From Roseobacter fucihabitans (GTDB taxonomy: Bacteria; Pseudomonadota; Alphaproteobacteria; Rhodobacterales; Rhodobacteraceae), in the NCBI RefSeq assembly GCF_014337925.2, contig NZ_CP143423.1, forward strand, positions 1,270,501-1,334,500: a DNA stretch of 64,000 bases, written 5' to 3'. Each line of letters begins with the position of its first letter. The first letter of the stretch is position 1. Below, one piece after another: positions 26,252 to 34,984 of this stretch. The position numbers were made by a program, and so were the translations under genes. The notes under the pieces are model-generated. The model made no database searches. It saw only the letters and a list, made by a program, of their open reading frames with translations, and was not told the DNA's origin.

Positions 26252-29200
26252 CCAGCTTCTTTGAGCACTCTAGCGCCACGCTTGAGAGTTTGCCGCTCCC
26301 GCCCCCATTAGACAGATACTTGAGGATAGCCTCAAAGTGGGCTGATCTAGATGACAGTGCTATTCTCGATGTCGAAGACTCCACGTAGTTGAATTTGCCG
26401 CGGCAAAAACCGTGACCCCAAACTGCCCGCTGCAAAGCGTGTAGTTCGTATAGTTCGCAAACGTAGCCGGGCTTGGTATCAGCAGAACCTAGAGCGCTCC
26501 AATAGAGATCGACCAGCTCCATTCTTTCTTTCCAGCCCTTGTCAGTTACTCTTAGCGATGGAAAATCCTCGATCAGTTGAGCCAAGTCCAAGAGAACGGC
26601 GGAACTCTGTGTCGCCTCGAGGTCGATAACAACAACCTTCCCGTAAGGACCAACAATCCAGTTCTCAGCGTGGCCATCTTTCTTGGCCACGCCGAGAACT
26701 TCATTCGGAAGGCAATGACCGATGCTGGCTCGCGACGCCTCGCTGAGCACGGAGCCACGGCTCGAACGTTTCAATCTGTCGTTCAGTTCCTTGGCCAACC
26801 GCCCACTTGAAACAGTCCCACCTTTAGTGGGAGTAATATTTCGGTGGAACAAACCCAGAAACCGAACGGTAGCACGCAGTGTTTCAATGTTTTCAGGGTA
26901 GCCTGTTCCAGAAGGTCCCAAGACTTCGTCGGCAAGGGTCGCGCCAAGCTCACGGCGCATAGCGTAGATGCAGTCGCTCTCATTGACATCTACCAAGCCA
27001 ATCGGAGCGGGCACGCCATATCGGGAGTCCTCGCCAAGGTCCTGCAACGATTGGCTTACTCTATTAGTTAGGCCGATTTCCCTTTCGGCATCCACTTTTT
27101 TTGTTGGTTTGAGCACGATTGAGTTTGAGATCAAGCGGTGTGGATCTTGCAGCACAAAGACCTTTGACCGACCTCCCAACACTTTTTTCTTGAACTCGGT
27201 GTTATCTAGTACCGTCTCGACACCCTTAAACCGAAGACCCTGTACAAGCTCCTCTGTGCCTAGTTCCTTAAGTTTTTCAAATTCGGGCGGTAGACGCAGA
27301 GATGCCACTTCCATAAAGAATGAATGGGCCTTGTCATGCCTAGAAATAATCTCGGCCAATTGAAAAAACGGCCATGGCCAACTGCGATCTATAGAGATCG
27401 CATCTAGTGTAGACTCAACTGATCTTTTTAATTCTTGTTGCTTGTTAGTGCGGACATAAAGTGCTTCGCGTATCCTTGCTGTGACGCTAGAATTTTCCCT
27501 GGATTTGCCCCCTGCAGCCGCAGCATCCTCCTTCATTCTTAAAGCATTTTGCAAGGCCTCGACGTCATTGCCCCAAAAGCCAAGCCTATAGTATACGTCA
27601 CCGATTAATCCTAGGAGTTCGTTTGTTTCATTGCCGAGGCCCCTTGCCGTTTCAAAGCATCCTAAAGCCTTCCTATAAAGCCCCAGATCACGATCACCTG
27701 ACTTGGCCAAACGAAGGCAGGCTTCCCCAAGCTTGCTGTAAACTACAACTAACTTCAGTGCGTCCTCGTCATACTCTTCACCTGCTTCAACCCTTGCGAT
27801 TGCGCCTTCGAACCGTTGAACTGCATCGTTAAAATGCGCTGCGGCTAGTTGATCTCTTCCTTGGCTAGCGATCTGCTTGGCGTATTGAAGGGATATGTTC
27901 CCAGCAAACGCCTCGAACTCAAGACTTTCATTGCGACCTAGCGAGAAAGCAAGCTCGTACAGCCGAACAGTTTCATCAGATATACCGGCTTCGTCTAGAA
28001 GCCTTGACGAATTGGCCGCGTAAGAAATGGCTAGAGACAGAGACTGAGCTAGGTTTTCGTCGTCTGTGGTGGATACAGCCGTACGAAATTCGTTTGAGAG
28101 TTCGTTGAGTAGAAGCTTGGCTGAAGACCGGTCTTCCTTCGAGTGGGTAGCATTTTCTTTCAATGCATTGCTGAGACTTACTGCCACCGTGAACAAATAG
28201 AACCAAGACGACTCGCCCAGCGCAATAAGCTCGCGCGAAAGCTCAACCAAAATAGCTAAGTCCGAAGCAGCGGCTGCCTTTCGAATTTTAATATCAGCTA
28301 TTGAAGCCGTTGCATTGTCGCAGATAGTATTTCTTTGCTCATCGGATGCAATCAGTTCGAGGCGTTCCAAGCATTCGGAAAGATCCGCCATCGCTTCTTT
28401 GTCTTTCTCGACTTTCTTCAGTAGAAATGAACGCCTCAGCAGCGCTAGCGGCAATGATGCCCCGCCCAGCTTGAAATCATAACTAAAACGGAGATCATCG
28501 ATGATTGCATTTAGCTCCTCCAGTTCAGCGTCTTCAGCGACATCAGCAGACTGTTGCAAAATCACTAGTCGGAGAAACGCTCGCGTACTTCGCGAAAATG
28601 CCTGATCTGGAGGTGGTGCAGATAGTGAAAGGGCCAAATTACAACTCTCAACTCCAGATTTGCAACTTGATACGGCGTCATCAATCTGCTGGTTTTCTAT
28701 GCAGAACATCGCCCGATACTGATGATACATTGCAGTATCGCTATGGAATTGATGATCCTTCTCTTTCGTAAGGGAGGAAGCCTTCTCAAATCTCCCAAAC
28801 CAATCATCAGTTTTTTCTAGGTCCAGAACTTTCAGAGCCAGCTCCCGAAGACTTTTGATGGCTTCTTTCCCTGTGTTGCCAAGCTCAAATGACTTCCAAA
28901 GATCATCATAAGCGTCCGTCCAGCGAGCTATACTCGGAGCCTCAAGCCGTCCCAAAAACAGCTTGGTAGTGCCACGCATCCCTAACAGTTTAGATCTTTG
29001 AAAATCTTTCAAACTCTCTAGATCGACATCGTCAATCAGAAAGAGTTCGATCGCTCTTTCGAAACACGACTTCGCATCTTTTTCGTTGCTGTGACTGAAC
29101 AGTTGTCGACGTCCATAGAAGAACATTCTTGATGCAAGCCGCATGCGAAGCTCTAACTTCGATCGATGCATGCTCAAATGAGAAGATTCGAAAGATGCGT

Positions 29201-29600
29201 TGGCTAGGCTTGGGTACTTTTCGGCGGCCTCCCACAAGCTAAGAAGGATAGCAATTTGCGCCGGTCTATCCTTGTAGTCCTGACCCTTGTCGAAATTTAG
29301 GAGCGCGCTCATAACGCCAGCAAAGTTCGACGCCAAAGCTCTGTCATCAACATCAGGAACTGACCAATCCCTCAGAAGTTGATCGATTTCTTTCCTATCA
29401 GTTCTTGTGTTCGATTTTGAAAAATACACCGGATGGTGCTTCATAAAGTTAAAACTCAACCGCTCCCCCAGCCTTTCGCTAAATTCAGTCTCACCCTCCG
29501 AGCATCTTTGCACAACATTACTTGCGTGCAAAGCGAGTAGAATCGCCCAAAACGTTTTACCTGCATGCGCTTTCTCATGGACTTGAATAGAGAGCTGCAT
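26241..29600 (-). CDS. TPR-repeat protein with C-terminal APH-like kinase domain
   Basis: A 1119-residue protein from the ATG at 29600 (MQLSIQVHEKAHAGKTFW); the frame extends 39 codons upstream without protein character. Residues about 90-800 are helical repeats of TPR type (e.g. LGLYRKALGCFETARGLGNETNELLGLIGDVYYRLG). Residues about 850-1080 resemble an aminoglycoside-phosphotransferase/choline-kinase fold: a nucleotide-binding part with IVLKPTKKVDAEREIGL, then KDGHAENWIVG with H977 in the place of the catalytic-loop HGDxxxxN, and VVVIDLEA with the metal-binding Asp. The catalytic loop's aspartate after HG is not present in the usual order. It overlaps the FRG gene. I know of no named system with this pair; a sensing (TPR) plus kinase plus effector (FRG) defence or stress role is inference. 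Confidence 0.75.
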   Translation of the reverse strand: MQLSIQVHEKAHAGKTFWAILLALHASNVVQRCSEGETEFSERLGERLSFNFMKHHPVYFSKSNTRTDRKEIDQLLRDWSVPDVDDRALASNFAGVMSALLNFDKGQDYKDRPAQIAILLSLWEAAEKYPSLANASFESSHLSMHRSKLELRMRLASRMFFYGRRQLFSHSNEKDAKSCFERAIELFLIDDVDLESLKDFQRSKLLGMRGTTKLFLGRLEAPSIARWTDAYDDLWKSFELGNTGKEAIKSLRELALKVLDLEKTDDWFGRFEKASSLTKEKDHQFHSDTAMYHQYRAMFCIENQQIDDAVSSCKSGVESCNLALSLSAPPPDQAFSRSTRAFLRLVILQQSADVAEDAELEELNAIIDDLRFSYDFKLGGASLPLALLRRSFLLKKVEKDKEAMADLSECLERLELIASDEQRNTICDNATASIADIKIRKAAAASDLAILVELSRELIALGESSWFYLFTVAVSLSNALKENATHSKEDRSSAKLLLNELSNEFRTAVSTTDDENLAQSLSLAISYAANSSRLLDEAGISDETVRLYELAFSLGRNESLEFEAFAGNISLQYAKQIASQGRDQLAAAHFNDAVQRFEGAIARVEAGEEYDEDALKLVVVYSKLGEACLRLAKSGDRDLGLYRKALGCFETARGLGNETNELLGLIGDVYYRLGFWGNDVEALQNALRMKEDAAAAGGKSRENSSVTARIREALYVRTNKQQELKRSVESTLDAISIDRSWPWPFFQLAEIISRHDKAHSFFMEVASLRLPPEFEKLKELGTEELVQGLRFKGVETVLDNTEFKKKVLGGRSKVFVLQDPHRLISNSIVLKPTKKVDAEREIGLTNRVSQSLQDLGEDSRYGVPAPIGLVDVNESDCIYAMRRELGATLADEVLGPSGTGYPENIETLRATVRFLGLFHRNITPTKGGTVSSGRLAKELNDRLKRSSRGSVLSEASRASIGHCLPNEVLGVAKKDGHAENWIVGPYGKVVVIDLEATQSSAVLLDLAQLIEDFPSLRVTDKGWKERMELVDLYWSALGSADTKPGYVCELYELHALQRAVWGHGFCRGKFNYVESSTSRIALSSRSAHFEAILKYLSNGGGSGKLSSVALECSKKLGVL

Positions 29601-29841
29601 AGTCAATCTTACATATTTTTTAATAAAAACAGTGAGGTACATAGGGCTGCAAATCCACTCAGTGGTGGATCGTGCCATGCCCATGGACGGAGCTCTCCGA
29701 AGCAGACCTTGGGGCAACGACAGGTTTGTCCCGCAGACTGTCAGTTCGCCGTTGTTGAAATTTTGCGCTTACGGCGAAAGTCAGGAATGGGCGCTGCGAC
29801 TGCAGCATTGGGACCACCCAGTGGACGGCGGCTTTGGGCCG
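29601..29841. other. Intergenic region upstream of the TPR-kinase operon
   Basis: About 240 bases that should contain the promoter of the minus-strand TPR-kinase/FRG operon. A GGCGGCTTTGGGCCG stretch (near 29830) resembles one at about 23996. No gene is supported. Confidence 0.35.
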
Positions 29842-30330
29842 TTAGTGATAAAAATTTTGCGGCTCTGGCAATTGCGATTCCAGTCGCTTTAACTGCAACG
29901 ATGTGTGGTCGGCAGCAGCGAAGTAAGCTTCAAGTTCGTCAATCTCCGAGCTGTCCGGTTTCGGCGCAGATGACTTGAAATGATCGAGAAACGATCCCCC
30001 CGCACGCTCAACGCGCAATATTTCCTTCTGCTCACTGGAAAAATGCAAACCTAACCCCAACTTTGGCCCATTTCGCAAATTGTGGTTCCGCCAAATGTCG
30101 CGCGTCGCCTGACACTTCATCTGAAGCGTGGCAAAATTCCGCTCGACACCTGCTTCGATTTCCTGCCGCCTAAAACGAAGCGCGTTCGTCTCGGAGGCCC
30201 TGGCTGCGTTAAGCGCTGCCTTCATTGACCTGCGGTCAATAAGCCAGAACGCAACACCAAGTGTCGCAATGACGGCTGTGTATAATTCCAAAGGGTTTGC
30301 GAAAAAAAGGTTCTGAACAGTCTCTAACAT
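29842..30330 (-). CDS. Small membrane-anchored coiled-coil protein, unknown
   Basis: A 162-residue protein. Residues about 15-32 (LYTAVIATLGVAFWLID) form one membrane helix; the rest is soluble and helical, with a likely coiled coil at about 33-75 (RRSMKAALNAARASETNALRFRRQEIEAGVERN). The start MLETVQNLFFANPLEL has no obvious strong ribosome site. No family recognised. It is co-directional with the TPR-kinase gene but separated by about 240 bases, so a shared operon is not certain. Such small membrane proteins are often found in defence and prophage regions. Confidence 0.55.
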   Translation of the reverse strand: MLETVQNLFFANPLELYTAVIATLGVAFWLIDRRSMKAALNAARASETNALRFRRQEIEAGVERNFATLQMKCQATRDIWRNHNLRNGPKLGLGLHFSSEQKEILRVERAGGSFLDHFKSSAPKPDSSEIDELEAYFAAADHTSLQLKRLESQLPEPQNFYH

Positions 30331-30559
30331 TGCGGTTTTCTCTGTATAGCGTCAGTTTTAAAATAGCTGCTACAATATGTGGTGTTCTGGTCGTCTGTTT
30401 TCAACCACAGGGGTTAATCCACGAGTTGCGCGAAAATGCTCCGCCTATTTTCAACGGCGACGTTGGCGGACTGCAGTGCAACATTGCCTCGCATCGGCCA
30501 ACGTCGGTTAGCGGCCTGGATTGGCTAATCACAAACTGCTCGCCGAAATGACGAAGAGC
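30331..30559. other. Intergenic, nothing recognised
   Basis: About 230 bases between two minus-strand genes. No coding frame or strong repeat seen. Confidence 0.3.
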
Positions 30560-31093
30560 TCAACGGGGTATAGGATATTCTAGCCCAAGTCGGTGAAAAC
30601 GGCGTTGCAACGTAAGTCGAGATACGCCCAATTGCGTCGCAACATAGCGGCATGGCAATGTCGCCTGAACCATCCAGTCGTAGGCATCGCGGATGACTTC
30701 CGGTGTAAGCTGTGTCGGGCGGCCTAGCTGAACGCCGCGTTTGCGGGCAGCTTGCATCCCTTCCTTAGTCCTGCGCGAGATGATCCGCCGTTCGTATTGC
30801 GCAAACGACGCCACCATTGTGTAGAACAGCTCTCCCTCGGGAGTGCGCGTATCGACATTGAGCGACAGGATGCTGAAATTCACCCCGCGCTGGCGCAACG
30901 CCTCTGCGGTCAACATCGCATCAATTGAACTTCGAAAAGCCCGGTCGAGGTCCTGAACAATGAACGTGTCCCCCGCTGACAGGTCATCAAGCAGCGCCTC
31001 GAACACAGGTCGATCTGCTGCAACGGCAGAAACATATTCAACATGCAGCGCGTCACACTCGGCTTCGAGTTGAACCGTTTGGCGGTCCGTCAT
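30560..31093 (-). CDS. Small serine recombinase (resolvase/invertase), start frameshifted
   Basis: The frame from the first ATG encodes 177 residues: the end of the resolvase catalytic domain (GDTFIVQDLDRAFRSSIDAM, ASFAQYERRIISRRTKEGMQAARKRG, with catalytic Arg residues) and a C-terminal HTH (CRYVATQLGVSRLTLQRRFHRLG). The catalytic serine motif is missing from this product but is encoded in frame just upstream as AYSATRFSTTSQ. That stretch has no start codon before a stop (31136-31138). One extra G directly after an ATG at 31131-31133 is all that separates it from MAYSATRFST. So this is either a frameshift-inactivated gene or a sequencing artefact. Confidence 0.75.
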   Translation of the reverse strand: MTDRQTVQLEAECDALHVEYVSAVAADRPVFEALLDDLSAGDTFIVQDLDRAFRSSIDAMLTAEALRQRGVNFSILSLNVDTRTPEGELFYTMVASFAQYERRIISRRTKEGMQAARKRGVQLGRPTQLTPEVIRDAYDWMVQATLPCRYVATQLGVSRLTLQRRFHRLGLEYPIPR

Positions 31094-31103
31094 CTGCGAC
31101 GTT

Positions 31104-31574
31104 GTGGAAAAGCGTGTAGCGGAATACGCCCATGCCTATGCCCGCAACGAACGGTTCGACGCCATGCGTGCCGAGAAGATCATCCGCGACATCTATATTG
31201 CCATACGAGGCCAGTCGATGAACCAGACACGTGAGGGTTTGAAAGCGGCGGAAGACAACCTGCCGGACATTGCTCGAACGCGGGCGCTGGAATGCGCCGA
31301 GAGCATCGGAGGGTTGATCCAGAAAGCCCCGACGCAACCGTTTTACAAAGCTTACGACCGCGCGGCAGTGACGCTGGCGGGTGAGTTCGGGATCACGCAG
31401 GTCGGTGCGAAGGAGTTGATGAAGGACGTCTTCGAACAGCATAATGGCAAAGAGCTTTATGCCCACGGAAAGCAGCTTGAAGAGCAATTCCACGTCCCCG
31501 TGCGTGAGGCCGCGCGAAATGCCCGAAAGGCAGAGCAGCAGCCGTCTCACAGCCAAATGCAAAGCCGTGGCTGA
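31104..31574 (+). CDS. Hypothetical protein, unknown function
   Basis: A 156-residue frame from GTG 31104; an ATG at 31164 is an alternative. It is hydrophilic and mostly helical, with regular acidic/basic alternation (FDAMRAEKIIRDIYIAIRGQSMNQTREGLKAAEDNL). The 5' end overlaps, on the opposite strand, the region where the resolvase should begin, so one of the two frames is probably a product of a rearrangement. No family recognised. It lies upstream of the recombinase cluster and could be a remnant of an element-borne gene. Confidence 0.45.
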   Translation: MEKRVAEYAHAYARNERFDAMRAEKIIRDIYIAIRGQSMNQTREGLKAAEDNLPDIARTRALECAESIGGLIQKAPTQPFYKAYDRAAVTLAGEFGITQVGAKELMKDVFEQHNGKELYAHGKQLEEQFHVPVREAARNARKAEQQPSHSQMQSRG

Positions 31575-31699
31575 CGGGCGCAGCAACTCAAAGTTGAAAA
31601 AAGCTTGCCATAAAACGACTTACGTGTCTTTATGTTCTCCCTTTGTTCGAAATTATGGAGAGGACGGCGAGGAAACAGACAATGACGACAGGAGGCATT

Positions 31700-31990
31700 A
31701 TGCCCGTAACACAACCCATATCAGCAGCACCCGCCACCCGGCAGGCTGCGCATCCGAAGCTTCATCTCAACTGGGAGGACTGGTTGCCAATGATGGAAGA
31801 CGAAGACATCCCGGAGGATCAGAAACGCGCGTTCATTGAGGCGCTCTGGTCGATCACGGTCGCCTTTGTTGATGTTGGCTGGGGATTGAGCACGGAAGCA
31901 GAAATCTGTGGACAAGATCTAGATCTGACCGCTGCCCTCCGCTCAGCCGTGTTAAACTCACAGTCACAGCCGGAAAAGGAGGATCTATGA
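31700..31990 (+). CDS. Small conserved-looking protein upstream of the recombinase
   Basis: A 96-residue protein. The ATG at 31700 has AGGAGG five bases before it and is preferred to in-frame starts at 31643 and 31682. The core HLNWEDWLPMMEDEDIPEDQKRAFIEALWSITVAFVDVGWGL resembles small proteins often encoded immediately before large serine recombinases in Rhodobacterales; this is recalled, not checked. Its stop overlaps the recombinase start by four bases (31987-31990), so the two are translationally coupled. It might be an accessory or directionality factor, which is inference. Confidence 0.6.
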   Translation: MPVTQPISAAPATRQAAHPKLHLNWEDWLPMMEDEDIPEDQKRAFIEALWSITVAFVDVGWGLSTEAEICGQDLDLTAALRSAVLNSQSQPEKEDL

Positions 31991-33219
31991 CCGAGACACC
32001 CCAAAAAGCATTGATCTATGCGAGGGTCAGCAGTCGAGCGCAATCGCTTGAAGGCCACGGGCTACAATCGCAAGAAAGCAGGTGTCGCGATTATGCTGCT
32101 GCCAAAGATTACGAGGTCGTGGCGGCCTTCCCGGACACCATTATGGGCGGCGGCGACTTCATGCAGCGCCCCGGCATGAAGGCCTTACTGGCCTACCTCG
32201 ATGCACAACCGGATGAAAACTTCGTTGTTATCTTCGACGATCTGAAATGTTTAGCCCGTGATACACGGGCGCATTTGGATCTCCGAGAGGCATTCCGCAA
32301 TCGAGGAACCACGATTGAATGTCTGAACTACAGGTTCGATGATTCATTTGAGGGCGAGTTTGTTGAGACAATTTTAGCGGCTCAAGGCGCATTGGAGCGC
32401 AAACAAAACGGGCGACAAGTCGCGCAGAAAATGAAGGCGCGGATGCAGTCTGGCTATTGGATTCATAATCCGCCGATTGGATATCGTTACGAAACGATCA
32501 AGGGGCGCGGCAAGGTGCTGATCGCGAACCCGCCGTTCGACGATATCATCCGCGAAGGGTTTGAAGGCTTTGCATCCGGGCATTTCCAGACTCAAGCCGA
32601 GGTGAAGCGCTTCTTTGAGAGCTTCCCTGACTTCCCTCGTAACAAAGCAGGCGTGGTCGCGCAGCAGCGGGTGACAGACATTCTGACCCATCCTGTTTAT
32701 ACTGGCCACATCTGCTCTGAGACCTACGGCATTTCTTGGCTCAAGGCGCAGCACGTACCGCTGATCTCGCTGGAGACCTTTGACAAGGTGCAGGCACGCC
32801 GCAACGGCACCGCAAAAGCGCCACAGCGCAAGAACATTGGGGACGCCTTTGCCTTACGCGGCATGGTCGTCTGCGCTTGTTGTGATGTTCCACTGCGATC
32901 TTCGATCACCAAAGGCAATGGTGGGTCTTACCCGTATTATCTGTGCCAGACAAAATCTTGCGACGCCTACGGAAAATCCATTAAGCGGGACGTGCTGGAG
33001 GATGAAGTCGGCGAGATCATCAAGGCGTTACAGCCGACGGCAGGCCTGATTAAGCTGGCCACGGCCATGTTCCGCCATGCATGGGCGGCACGTCGGGATC
33101 AGGCGCAAGGCATCCTGCGTAATGGCAAACGCCAGATCATTGCGTTAGATGAGGAGATTGCCACCGTCCTCGACCGCATCATGGCTGCGAGCAACGCAAC
33201 GGTGATCCGTACCTATTAG
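31987..33219 (+). CDS. Large serine recombinase, truncated by an in-frame amber codon
   Basis: A site-specific recombinase of integrated elements. ALIYARVSSRAQ (Ser15) is the catalytic motif. A resolvase domain continues to about residue 145, then the recombinase domain (IGYRYETIKGRGKVLIANPPF, VTDILTHPVYTGH), then a zinc ribbon (VVCACCDVPLRSS...YYLCQTKSCDAYG). At 33217-33219 a TAG cuts the frame within the expected coiled coil. The same frame then continues without interruption for 104 codons (ISKLEREKAILGEKL... to ALPFKVLGG) to a TGA at 33532-33534. The C-terminus therefore looks removed by a single base change, and the gene is probably inactive. Confidence 0.88.
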   Translation: MTETPQKALIYARVSSRAQSLEGHGLQSQESRCRDYAAAKDYEVVAAFPDTIMGGGDFMQRPGMKALLAYLDAQPDENFVVIFDDLKCLARDTRAHLDLREAFRNRGTTIECLNYRFDDSFEGEFVETILAAQGALERKQNGRQVAQKMKARMQSGYWIHNPPIGYRYETIKGRGKVLIANPPFDDIIREGFEGFASGHFQTQAEVKRFFESFPDFPRNKAGVVAQQRVTDILTHPVYTGHICSETYGISWLKAQHVPLISLETFDKVQARRNGTAKAPQRKNIGDAFALRGMVVCACCDVPLRSSITKGNGGSYPYYLCQTKSCDAYGKSIKRDVLEDEVGEIIKALQPTAGLIKLATAMFRHAWAARRDQAQGILRNGKRQIIALDEEIATVLDRIMAASNATVIRTY

Positions 33220-33534
33220 GACAAGATTAGTAAGCTGGAGCGTGAGAAAGCAATTCTAGGCGAGAAACTAGCAAACCGGGTCGAACCACAGGGCAGCTTC
33301 GAGGAAAAACTAGAACCTGTCCTCACATTCCTCTCAAACCCTTGGAAAATATGGGAAACGGATGGACCATCGCGGATTTTTTTACGCAGAACCGTGCTAA
33401 AACTGGCCTTTGCAGACCGCATCCAATACTGCCGGATTGAGGGAGCTAGAACCCCGCAAATAGCGTTACCGTTCAAGGTGTTAGGGGGTATGTCAGACCT
33501 TAAGGTCGTATGTGGTGCGGGCGAAAGGACTTGA
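33220..33534 (+). pseudogene. Read-through C-terminal part of the serine recombinase
   Basis: In-frame continuation after the amber codon at 33217. It encodes a coiled-coil stretch (DKISKLEREKAILGEKLANR) and a typical recombinase ending (PFKVLGG), then runs into the 3' end of the opposite-strand tRNA-Leu. The intact protein would have been about 515 residues, normal for this family. Confidence 0.75.
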
Positions 33535-33596
33535 ACCTTCACTCCGTGAGGAACTGGTACCTAAAACCAGCGCGTCTACCATTCCGCCACGCCCGC
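33513..33596 (-). tRNA. tRNA-Leu (anticodon UAG)
   Basis: Cloverleaf is readable on the minus strand: acceptor GCGGGCG pairs with CGCCCGC, D arm GGCGGAATGGTAGACGC, anticodon stem CTGGT/ACCAG around loop TTTAGGT (anticodon TAG), a long class II variable arm, TTCAAGTCC in the T loop, and an encoded CCA at 33513-33515. It sits right at the 3' end of the recombinase gene, a place often seen for integrative elements, although large serine recombinases do not usually choose tRNA genes. Confidence 0.93.
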
Positions 33597-33948
33597 ACTT
33601 GGGACGGTCCATAGCGAGCAGATCGCCTAGGTGCAAGGGTCTGCTGTTGATCTCTTCAGCCAGATTGAAGGCTTCATTGATTAACTCTGCTTCTCTTGAG
33701 TAGGCTGCGTCGTGCATACAGAAGGCTGCGAGTCTCGCTTCAGCTTGGCTGTAGTCCGTCTTCAGCAGGGCGCACATGTCGAACGCGTAGGCTGCTTTCT
33801 CCCAGTAACTCTTGCAGGTCTGGCGGGGGAGTTCCTTGAAGTTCACGTGAAACCTCGTTCGCAGTAAGGGTCAGGACGCCCTGCGTGTTCAGCTGCCGCG
33901 CAGTCGTTCTGAACCGCTCCTTGTTTGCGGGAAGCTGATTACTTCATG
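33597..33948. other. Intergenic region upstream of tRNA-Leu
   Basis: About 350 bases. A minus-strand frame (33493-33846) runs through the tRNA and so ends in the familiar mistranslated tRNA sequence; its first about 85 codons (MNFKELPRQTCKSYWEKAAYAFD...) look somewhat protein-like but no family is recognised. I do not call it a gene. Confidence 0.35.
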
Positions 33949-34984
33949 TCATGCGACCATATCTAATGTGTGGCGCTGCGCATAATACCTCTCTTCTGCT
34001 TCTGCTGGTGGGATGTATCCGATGGGTTCCAGCAGGCGGTGATTGTAAAACCAGTCGACCCATTTGAGCGTTTCCCATTCGACCGAGGCAATGGTTTTCC
34101 AGGACCCCAGGCGATGGATGACTTCGGCTTTGTAAAGGCTGTTTATTGTTTCGGCTAAGGCATTGTCATAGAAATCACCGACAGTGCCAACCAAGGGCTC
34201 GATCCCTGCGAGGGCCAACCGCTCGGTATATCGAATGGACAAATATTGCCCCCCACGGTCGGAGTGATGAACGAGACCACCTGTGTGAGCTGGACGACGA
34301 TCATGCCGCTTGCTCCAAAGCATCCAACACAAAGTCCGTTTTCGGTGAACTCGAAACGCGCCAGCCTACGATCTTGTCGGCAAATGTATCGATGATAAAA
34401 GCCACATAGATGAAGCCTTGCCACGTTGAGACATAAGTGAAATCGCTGACCCAAGGCATATTTGGCGCAGGCGCTCGGAACTTCCGGTTTACCTTGTCTT
34501 TTGGGCATGGCCGGCTTTTGTCTGGCAGGGTCGGTTTCTTCACCTTTTCCGCGAATTATCCCATGGATATCAAGGTGTTTCATCAACGGGCCACAGTGCA
34601 GCGGGCGATGTTGAATCCCTCCCGTTGCAACTGATGCCAGGTTTTTCGAATGCCATAGACTTCATTGTTCTCTTTCCAAACACGTTTGATCTCAGGGCTC
34701 AGATCCGCGTCCCGTTTGGCACGATCGGACGCCAAGTCTGGGTTTTTGAGGATCGCAGCATGCGCATAAAACGTTGATTGGGCGCCGGTGATGCAATTGA
34801 GACAGCCCTGCGATGCCCTGCAAAACAACACACGATCCGACATTGGCAGCGTGTCTTCGGCGCGGGCACGCACCTCGGCCGAAAACCGGTTTGCTCTGTT
34901 ACTTTTTCCATAGGCTCCATCCATACTTAGCTTGGAGCCTCCGGCAAACTGGGGGCGGCTCAAACTGACAATGCCATTCGTCAA
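33949..34984 (-). pseudogene. Degraded IS3-family transposase OrfB
   Basis: Three neighbouring minus-strand pieces in different frames together spell an IS3 OrfB. From 34583-34800 comes LSPEIKRVWKENNEVYGIRKTWHQLQREGFNIARCTV; from 34301-34543 NMPWVSDFTYVSTWQGFIYVAFIIDTFADKIVGWRV; from 33949-34332 LVHHSDRGGQYLSIRYTERLALAGIEPLVG and YDNALAETINSLYKAEVI. The DDE residues survive, but at least two frameshifts break the gene. It differs in sequence from the IS at 24355 and from the one at 40364. Ends could not be placed. Confidence 0.85.

Noticed and set aside
23996-29840. GGCGGCTTTGG-type motif shared by two intergenic regions.
   Set aside because: Only about 11-14 shared bases in two places; too short to claim a repeat family without a genome search.
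33493-33846. 117-codon frame ending CGRGGMVDALVLGTSSSRSEGSSPFART.
   Set aside because: The tail is a translated tRNA-Leu gene, a well-known artefact; only the first part could be real and it has no recognisable family.
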